From Hyunsoonleella pacifica (GTDB lineage: Bacteria; Bacteroidota; Bacteroidia; Flavobacteriales; Flavobacteriaceae): a stretch of DNA of 64,000 nucleotides. Positions 57,890 through 64,000 of this stretch are shown here, in pieces. Under the pieces are notes generated by a model, which was not told the origin of the DNA, searched no databases, and worked only from the letters and a program-made list of their open reading frames with translations. The translations under genes and the position numbers were made by a program. How positions within the stretch are numbered: position 1 is the stretch's first letter; each line of letters opens with the position of its first letter. The DNA is taken from NCBI RefSeq assembly GCF_004310335.1, contig NZ_SIRS01000007.1, forward strand, positions 109,634-173,633, written 5' to 3'.

Positions 57890-58717
57890 TTAAACACCAC
57901 TATATGCACTAAACCCTCCGTCTATAGGAACAACCACTCCTGTAACAAATGAAGCACCTTCCCCACATAACCATAGTGTGGTTCCTATTAAATCTTCAGG
58001 CTCTCCAAATTTACCCATAGGGGTTTGGTCTATAATTTGATTTCCACGTGGGGTTAAACTACCATCTGTATTTGTTAATAAAGATCTATTTTGATCTGTT
58101 AAGAAAAAACCTGGCGCCAATGCATTTACTCTTATTCCTACTTTTGAAAAGTGAACAGCTAACCACTGCGTAAAATTAGATATTGCTGCCTTTGCTCCAC
58201 TGTAAGCAGGAATCTTAGTTAAAGGTGTAAAAGCATTCATAGATGAAATATTTAATATACTACAGCCTTCTTTCCCTATCATATCTTCAGCAAAAACTTG
58301 AGTAGGCAATAAAGTACCTATAAAATTAAGGTCAAACACAAACTTGATTCCATTAGTATCTAAATCAAAAAATGTTTTAAATCCTTCTGCCTTATTTTCT
58401 AAATCACTTTCTAAAAGATGTGTATTTGAAGTGGTGCCAAGCGGATGGTTTCCACCAGCTCCATTAATAAGAATATCGCAATCTCCAAAAGCATCATTAA
58501 CTTCTTTTTTAGCACTTTGCAATGACTCCTTTTCTAGAACATTAGCCGCAACTCCAATGGCCTTTCCTCCATCTGCTTTAATTACATTTGCTATTTCATC
58601 TGCCGCTTCCTTTCTAAGATCTAATAATGCTACATTATGTCCTTGCTTTGCAAGTGCCTTTGCTAATGTTCCACAAAGCACTCCTCCTGCACCTGTTAAA
58701 ACTATTGTTTTACTCAT
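57890..58717 (-). CDS. SDR oxidoreductase in the fructuronate reductase (UxuB) role
   Basis: This 275-residue SDR has TGAGGVLCGTLAKAL, NGAGGNHPLG, and the Ser and Tyr/Lys in NISSMNAFT and YSGAKAA. Such short-chain enzymes replace classical UxuB in many Bacteroidetes, reducing D-fructuronate to D-mannonate. This is inferred from its place: first gene of the uronate operon beside UxuA and UxaC, with no separate UxuB in the window. A general dehydrogenase is an alternative. Confidence 0.78.
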   Translation of the reverse strand: MSKTIVLTGAGGVLCGTLAKALAKQGHNVALLDLRKEAADEIANVIKADGGKAIGVAANVLEKESLQSAKKEVNDAFGDCDILINGAGGNHPLGTTSNTHLLESDLENKAEGFKTFFDLDTNGIKFVFDLNFIGTLLPTQVFAEDMIGKEGCSILNISSMNAFTPLTKIPAYSGAKAAISNFTQWLAVHFSKVGIRVNALAPGFFLTDQNRSLLTNTDGSLTPRGNQIIDQTPMGKFGEPEDLIGTTLWLCGEGASFVTGVVVPIDGGFSAYSGV

Positions 58718-58912
58718 TAAGTTATGGTTTGATCAGTTATTTATTTAATATATATAAGATTAATTTTTACTATCATGTTAAAACCTCAGAACAAAAAAAA
58801 GCATTACTTAGTAATTTATTTTAAACACTCCAAAAATTGTACTATTTCCTACTTCTTTTGTACTTCTAAACACTATGAATACACCTGTAATTAAAAGTGC
58901 TATACCTACCAA
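58718..58912 (-). promoter_or_regulatory. Long 5' leader of the uronate operon
   Basis: About 190 bases separate the predicted promoter from the first gene. A weak ATTAC-TTA-GTAAT hairpin (58803-58815) is followed on the minus strand by GC and eight T, a feeble terminator-like element. No real gene is supported here. Confidence 0.35.
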
Positions 58913-58957
58913 CAAAAATAATTAAGAATACAAATGAACCTGTCCTGCTCTGTCCTG
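58913..58957 (-). promoter_or_regulatory. Shared PUL promoter module (uronate/TRAP operon), best example
   Basis: Plus-strand TGTCCTGCTCTGTCCTG (58941-58957) is a perfect tandem of TGTCCTGCT-like units, and TATTTTTG on the minus strand (58913-58920) is a perfect TAnnTTTG box exactly 20 bases downstream. The operon has ten genes, from 58717 to 48595. Confidence 0.78.
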
Positions 58958-59038
58958 CTTCGCAATATATTAAAACATCTTTATTACAACAAGGTTAGAG
59001 ATAATAATATTCTAGAAAAAATCAATGAGAAAATGATT

Positions 59039-60040
59039 TTACAAAGAGTCTCTTACTATTAATTTTGTTGGTAAAAACTTTCTAATAATCTTATCACTTT
59101 TTACAAACTCAGCTGCTATAGCTCCAAATTCTTTAAAATCAATTGATACTACAGATATACCCTTATATATAAATCTCTTAATTGGTGTTTCATTATATGA
59201 GAGTAAACCAACATCTTTACCAAGTTCTAAATCTTCTGTAATACATTGATCAAGTAAATTATATAACATTCTATCGTTAACCGTAATGTACGCAGTATGT
59301 TTTTCCACTTTTAAATCTCTTGAATTTTTTGTTACACTACATTTTATATTGTATGCATTACAAAATTTTTTAAAATACTCCACGCTCTCCCATGGATGAT
59401 AGGTATACTCTGGATAAATAAAATTAATCTCTTTATACTTTCTAAATAGATGTAATCCTTGCTCTAAACAGTTGTAAAATCCTTGTCCAAAATCTTGAAG
59501 AAGATAATTTTTTGTTTTTTCAGATCCTAAATCCCAATCTATCAACAAAAGTCTATCTCTATTAATTTTAGATATAGCTCTTTTAACTTCGGGATGATCA
59601 AACCCCATAATAATATATTTATAGTATTCACCTTCCTCTGTATCAAGCATTGACTTAAAGTTCTTTACATTATAATGATGAAATTGAAAGTCAACAATTA
59701 CATTACTAGGCAAATTCTGCATAAATGAGTGATATAACACCTCTTTGTAAGCTTTAAAAGTACTTATAAGTAAAAGCACTTTTATTTTGCTATCTGCTAT
59801 GTAGTATCCTTTATTTGGCGTAGATTTTATAAAACCTTTTTGTTTTAATAACGTATAGGCCTTAAAAACAGTATCTCTAGACAGATTGTAATCTTTACTA
59901 AACTCATTTATAGATGGTATACTATCTCCTGGTTTAAAAGCATTTGTCTCAATCGATTCTTTAAATGCGTTAAATATTTTTTTATACTTAGGAATATCAT
60001 TATTGCCTATATTTTTCAGCCTTAGTTTGCTGTCAACCAT
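59039..60040 (-). CDS. GntR-family regulator with LacI-like effector domain
   Basis: This 333-residue regulator has a GntR winged helix at about 15-78 (GDSIPSINEFSKDYNLSRDT, FKAYTLLKQKGFIKSTPNKG) and a C-terminal periplasmic-binding-protein-like effector domain (about 85-333). It is probably a local regulator responding to a cytoplasmic uronate intermediate. It sits directly upstream of the uronate operon and has the shared promoter module itself, so it is inside the same regulon. GntR proteins normally bind palindromes, which the shared element is not, so its own operator is not identified. Confidence 0.85.
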   Translation of the reverse strand: MVDSKLRLKNIGNNDIPKYKKIFNAFKESIETNAFKPGDSIPSINEFSKDYNLSRDTVFKAYTLLKQKGFIKSTPNKGYYIADSKIKVLLLISTFKAYKEVLYHSFMQNLPSNVIVDFQFHHYNVKNFKSMLDTEEGEYYKYIIMGFDHPEVKRAISKINRDRLLLIDWDLGSEKTKNYLLQDFGQGFYNCLEQGLHLFRKYKEINFIYPEYTYHPWESVEYFKKFCNAYNIKCSVTKNSRDLKVEKHTAYITVNDRMLYNLLDQCITEDLELGKDVGLLSYNETPIKRFIYKGISVVSIDFKEFGAIAAEFVKSDKIIRKFLPTKLIVRDSL

Positions 60041-60130
60041 GGTTCAATTACTTTAAGAAAACGCTTGTTAAATAACAACAAACGGAATATCAGATTAGTT
60101 AGAAAATCCTTTAAAATTAAAGGACATAAT

Positions 60131-60175
60131 ACAAATTAACATCAATAAAACAAACAACTGTCCTGCTGTGTCTGG
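60131..60175 (-). promoter_or_regulatory. Shared PUL promoter module (GntR gene)
   Basis: Plus-strand TGTCCTGCTGTGTCTGG (60159-60175) has a perfect proximal half and a degenerate distal half. TAATTTGT on the minus strand (60131-60138) lies exactly 20 bases downstream, an imperfect -7 box. Confidence 0.6.
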
Positions 60176-60576
60176 TAATTATACTTCTAAAACGCATCTC
60201 TCTTTAAATAATTCCTTGTATTTTCCAATACTGCTAACTTAGTTTATCTCACTATTTTTGAGCTATTGATATTTACTTTAAATAATGTAAGTTTTAAACT
60301 ATAGTATTATAAGAATAATAAAATTTTTATCAATACATTTTATTTTTTTTATACTCTTATACAATATTGTATTTTTTATCCTACAACACACATCAAACAA
60401 TAACTAATTAATTGATTTACAGTAATAAAAAACAAAATCTAACAGCTAAAAAACAAAATTTTATATAAGAAAATTAATTTTAAAAATGTATTTCATCGAT
60501 TTTTTTTACCTTTCATGGATTTTTGAGTTATAAAATACTATATTAGCCCCCTATAATTCATTAACCCCTAAATCTG
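60176..60576. other. Divergent intergenic region without a gene
   Basis: Between the GntR promoter and the M14 gene the sequence is very AT-rich, with long A and T runs and no open frame or clear hairpin. The M14 promoter must lie here on the plus strand, but no convincing TAnnTTTG with a -33 TTTG was found. Confidence 0.5.
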
Positions 60577-63500
60577 ATGAAAAAAACTACCTACCAGAAA
60601 ATTGTTTTGCTAGCAATTTTCAATTTACTTATTAATTATGGTTTCTCTCAGGTAATAAATCAAACGCCAAAAAGAATCTCCATACCAAACCCTTCAGTTA
60701 GCACATTACAAAATATCCAAAAGGCTGGAATAGCCTTGTCCTGCGGACCTAAGTTCGTTAACAACAACTTACAAATGGAACTTAGTTACGCTGAATTACA
60801 GCTATTAGACAACCAAGGTATTTCCTATAATATTTTAATCGATGACCTTACTACTTACTATAGTGAAAGAAATGCAATTGACTTACCAATTGCTCAGGCT
60901 GAACTAAGACGATCCCAACAGATCGCAGCTCAAAAGAGGGCAAGCAAAACGTTAAGCAAAAAGAGTAGCTTAGTTGATAACCCAACACAACATGATGATT
61001 GTGAAGAAATTGATTGGATAGAGCCTACAAACTTTAAGTTAGGTAGCATGGGTGGAGCATTAACGTTAAGTGAGGCTTATGCTGAATTAGATTTGATGCG
61101 TAGTATGTATCCAAATTTAATATCTGTAAGAACAGATGCTTCTACTTCAGGAATTGTAACTCACGGAAATTCTACTGGTAGTACAACATGGGCTGGACAA
61201 CCTGTGTACTATGTTAGAATTTCAGATAACCCTGATACAGATGAAGCAAATGAGCCTGAAACACTAATTACTGGTGCAATGCATGCTCGTGAAATAAGTA
61301 GTGTTATGAACACTTTCTATTTTATGTGGTACATTTTAGAAAATTATGATACTGACCCATTCATAAAAAATATTGTTGATAATCAAGAAATTTACATCAT
61401 GCCTATTAGTAATCCTGATGGCTATCGTTGGAATGAGGTTATAGCCCCATCTGGTGGAGGATTACAACGTAAAAATCTAAGACCTGGTGTAGCAGATAAT
61501 GGTACTACAAACTCAAACAATGATGTTAGAGGCGTAGATCTAAACAGAAACTTTAACTATTACTGGGGATGGGACAATGCTGGTTCCTCACCAACAACAA
61601 GCGCTAATACCTACAGAGGACCTTCTGCAGGATCAGAGCCAGAAACACAAATTGTACAAGAATTTATAGCCGCGCATGATATTAAAGTAGCTGTAAATCA
61701 TCATGGTGGTTTAAACTCCATTGTTACTTCTTCTTATAATGGTAATGCATCAGCAACTGACTCCGGAAGAGAAGATGAATATGCAAAAATATGTACTGAT
61801 TTAACACATCATAATAGGTATGTTTTTGGGTCGGCACCAAACACTTTATACGAAGCCAACGGAGATGTTAACGACTGGATGCTAGGTGGACCATCTGTAA
61901 CTTCTGGCGGACAAACAAGCTCAGGTTCCGGAAAAGATGTATTGGCTTTCGCTCCAGAAAATGGAGATGATTTTTGGCCTACTACTACATTGATTATAGA
62001 TATCGCTAGACGTGCTTTACGTATGAATTATTTATCAGTTATTCACTCTGGAAAATATGCTAAATTTCACGACCTAAATACAAGTGACATATCATCTACA
62101 TCAGGAAACTTAACCTTTGGTGTGGAATATTTAGGCAAGACTTACGACGATATTACACTAACGGTTACACCAGTTTCTGCAAACATTACCTCAATGAACT
62201 CTCCTTCCGTACAATCTGGATGGACAAAATTGGAGCAACGAAACTTAAATGTACCTTACACATTAGATGCGGGAATTCAACCAAATGATGAAATTGAGTT
62301 TCAGGTTACTTTAAGTAATGATGATTTTGTCATTTATCGTGCAAACTATATTAAGTATTACAAACCAAGCACACTTTTTGTAGATAATGATACTGACATC
62401 ACTAATTGGACAACATCCGGAGGTACATGGGGAACAACAACGGATGCTTATATTGGTTCTACAGCGATCACTGATTCCCCTTCAGGTTCTTACACCAATA
62501 ATGAAAACAAAAGCATCACTTTAAATTCAACAATAGATTTATCGTCTTCATCACGAGCAGTTGTTCAATTTTTTGCTAAATGGGATTTAGAGAGAAATTT
62601 TGACTTGGTACAGCTTGAAGCAAGTACAGATGGAGGTAGTAATTGGACTGCTTTATGTGGTAGATATAATAAACCCGCAGCTACCTTATTAACCAATTTT
62701 CATATATCAAAAACAGCCGATTCCAGAGCTATATATGGCAACTTCTTTCCTGATGTTTTAGGTGAGCACCAATCCTCTAATGGAGAGATTGTTTATGATG
62801 GTGATAGTATGGATAAATGGGTGATGGAAGAAATCCTAATTGACAATCAAGATAATAACTTCTTATTAGGACAAAGCAATGTACAATTCCGATTTAGATT
62901 CAAAACTGATGACACCAATAGAGAAGATGATTTAACAACTACTTTTGATGGTTTTATTTTTGACGATTTCAAAATTATAAATTTCCCTGTTCCTTGTGAT
63001 GATACAAATCCGCCAACAAATCTAGCTGCTGATGTAGAAACCATAGGACTTTCCGGAATACTGAGTTGGGATAATATTCCATCTGCTACTTATGATGTTA
63101 GATACCGAGAAGTTGGTGCGCCATCTTGGACAACAATAACTGACGTATCTACAAATAGCTATACTATAAATGGCTTAACTAACGAAACAGATTATGAAGC
63201 TCAAGTTGCAACGCGATGCACATCTTCTACTTCTAGTTTTTCTGCATCTGTGAACTTTACCGGTACTGCATGTACTGGAACAGTTATAAATTCTTTTCCA
63301 TATACACAGAATTTTGATTCTGGTATTGGAAATTGGACACAAGGAGAAAACGATGTTTCTGGAAACAACTACGAAGATTGGACATTGAATTCTGGAGGTA
63401 CAACTTCACAGCAAACTGGTCCTCTTAACGATTTCACATTTCAAAATACAAGTGGTAGCACATCAGGAAATTATTTTTACACTGAAGCTACAAATGCAAA

Positions 63501-64000
63501 TACCACGACAAACGTTGGTCAAAATGTTACAGTAACCCTTATAAGTCCATGTTTTGACTTGTCGGGATACGAGGATACTAGCTTTTCATTCTATTATCAT
63601 ATGTTTGATAATAATACTGGAGATATGGGAGACTTACGCGTTGAAGTAAGTTCTGACAATGGCGGTAATTGGACAATTGAAAATACTATTTCCGGACAAC
63701 AACAAACAGCTCAAGGAAACCCATGGCTACAACAGACTATAGATTTAAGCGCTTATGACGGTCAAATTATTAAAATAAGATTCGCAGGAGCCACAGGAGA
63801 TGGGTATAGAAGTGATATGGCTTTTGATGAATTAGCCTTAACAGCAAATGTAGGTTGTTCTAAACCTGCAGATGACGTTACAAATGCAACCATCTGTTCA
63901 GGAGAAACATATACATGGGCAGCTAATGGCCAAGATTATACAACAGCGCAATCTGGACTTACAATTACTAACGATGGATGTACAGCTGATGATGTAGTAG
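60577..64000 (+). CDS. Secreted M14 zinc carboxypeptidase, multidomain, 3' end outside the window
   Basis: The plus-strand frame from ATG 60577 is open to the window end (1141 codons visible). It has a signal peptide (about 1-25), a pro-region (about 26-150) and an M14 peptidase domain (about 165-490). The domain has the zinc ligands H236 and E239 in AMHAREIS, a third ligand among H375/H376 in AVNHHGG, the substrate Arg in GVDLNRNF, and the catalytic E461 in FAPENGDDF. C-terminal beta domains follow, with Fn3 (about 810-890) and MAM/jelly-roll-like segments (GDLRVEVSSDNGGNW); type IX secretion is likely. It is on the opposite strand with no PUL promoter element, so it is probably a general extracellular protease outside the PUL. 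Confidence 0.9.
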   Translation, partial: MKKTTYQKIVLLAIFNLLINYGFSQVINQTPKRISIPNPSVSTLQNIQKAGIALSCGPKFVNNNLQMELSYAELQLLDNQGISYNILIDDLTTYYSERNAIDLPIAQAELRRSQQIAAQKRASKTLSKKSSLVDNPTQHDDCEEIDWIEPTNFKLGSMGGALTLSEAYAELDLMRSMYPNLISVRTDASTSGIVTHGNSTGSTTWAGQPVYYVRISDNPDTDEANEPETLITGAMHAREISSVMNTFYFMWYILENYDTDPFIKNIVDNQEIYIMPISNPDGYRWNEVIAPSGGGLQRKNLRPGVADNGTTNSNNDVRGVDLNRNFNYYWGWDNAGSSPTTSANTYRGPSAGSEPETQIVQEFIAAHDIKVAVNHHGGLNSIVTSSYNGNASATDSGREDEYAKICTDLTHHNRYVFGSAPNTLYEANGDVNDWMLGGPSVTSGGQTSSGSGKDVLAFAPENGDDFWPTTTLIIDIARRALRMNYLSVIHSGKYAKFHDLNTSDISSTSGNLTFGVEYLGKTYDDITLTVTPVSANITSMNSPSVQSGWTKLEQRNLNVPYTLDAGIQPNDEIEFQVTLSNDDFVIYRANYIKYYKPSTLFVDNDTDITNWTTSGGTWGTTTDAYIGSTAITDSPSGSYTNNENKSITLNSTIDLSSSSRAVVQFFAKWDLERNFDLVQLEASTDGGSNWTALCGRYNKPAATLLTNFHISKTADSRAIYGNFFPDVLGEHQSSNGEIVYDGDSMDKWVMEEILIDNQDNNFLLGQSNVQFRFRFKTDDTNREDDLTTTFDGFIFDDFKIINFPVPCDDTNPPTNLAADVETIGLSGILSWDNIPSATYDVRYREVGAPSWTTITDVSTNSYTINGLTNETDYEAQVATRCTSSTSSFSASVNFTGTACTGTVINSFPYTQNFDSGIGNWTQGENDVSGNNYEDWTLNSGGTTSQQTGPLNDFTFQNTSGSTSGNYFYTEATNANTTTNVGQNVTVTLISPCFDLSGYEDTSFSFYYHMFDNNTGDMGDLRVEVSSDNGGNWTIENTISGQQQTAQGNPWLQQTIDLSAYDGQIIKIRFAGATGDGYRSDMAFDELALTANVGCSKPADDVTNATICSGETYTWAANGQDYTTAQSGLTITNDGCTADDVV

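Noticed and set aside
58808..58924. Short minus-strand frame for a hydrophobic peptide (LLVGIALLITGVFIVF) upstream of the uronate operon
   Set aside because: The only near-5' start codons are TTG at 58913-58915 and its neighbour, which overlap the predicted -7 box, so they would not be in the transcript. No ATG is present; it is treated as leader or gene relic.
1..64000. Search for CRISPR arrays, tRNA or rRNA genes, insertion sequences and phage genes
   Set aside because: No regular repeat-spacer pattern, no transposase or integrase reading frame and no recognisable RNA gene was seen by eye; a dedicated tRNA search was not possible.

Overview
The window is a large polysaccharide utilisation locus (PUL) of a marine member of the Bacteroidetes, most likely a Flavobacteriaceae. 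Evidence for the lineage: AT-rich DNA, two tandem SusC/SusD pairs, a one-protein hybrid two-component sensor/regulator, C-terminal type IX secretion sorting tails, Bacteroidetes lipoproteins, and promoters with TAnnTTTR -7 boxes. Almost everything is on the minus strand, so transcription runs from high to low coordinates.

The enzyme set points to ulvan, or a very similar sulfated rhamnose/uronic acid/xylose glycan. It has two S1 sulfatases (one fused to a GH78 rhamnosidase), two GH2 enzymes (one a likely beta-glucuronidase), GH105 unsaturated uronyl hydrolase, GH3, GH43, a DUF5060 barrel hydrolase and three candidate lyases or binding proteins. The sulfatase-GH78 fusion resembles a protein known from the Formosa agariphila ulvan PUL. 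The substrate assignment is inference from gene content.

Layout from left to right: (1) 1-611, wreck of an alginate-lyase gene; (2) 863-5221, GH2 plus sulfatase operon; (3) 5398-13458, operon with GH2 beta-glucuronidase, toroid lyase candidate, Fn3-like lipoprotein, beta-helix T9SS protein and ricin-like T9SS protein; (4) 13628-17689, the hybrid regulator; (5) 17761-23310, GH105, GH3, GH43 and a binding lipoprotein; (6) 23460-31053, DUF5060 hydrolase, BNR-repeat protein and sulfatase-GH78; (7) 31223-36571, acetylesterase-like enzyme, two exported Gfo/Idh/MocA oxidoreductases and a double DUF1080 lipoprotein; (8) 36992-48090, a surface binding lipoprotein and two SusD/SusC pairs; (9) 48595-58717, TRAP transporter plus the uronate pathway (UxaC, an SDR in the UxuB role, UxuA, KduI, KduD), DUF4861 and a third oxidoreductase; (10) 59039-60040, GntR regulator; (11) 60577-end, an M14 carboxypeptidase on the plus strand, unrelated to the PUL.

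How it fits together: surface lyases, sulfatases and hydrolases cut the polymer, SusCD pairs import oligomers, periplasmic enzymes finish desulfation and release rhamnose, xylose, glucuronate and unsaturated uronate. The TRAP system and the uronate operon turn both acids into 2-keto-3-deoxygluconate (KDG). KDG kinase and aldolase, rhamnose and xylose catabolism and the sulfatase-activating enzyme are not in the window.

The most striking non-coding signal is a shared promoter module. Eight transcription units each carry a CAGGAYA-type element (seven as a direct repeat with a 10-base period) exactly 20 bases before a TAnnTTTR-like box, always in the direction of transcription. This defines a candidate regulon covering nearly the whole locus, including the GntR gene and an apparent leader or small RNA before the DUF1080 operon.
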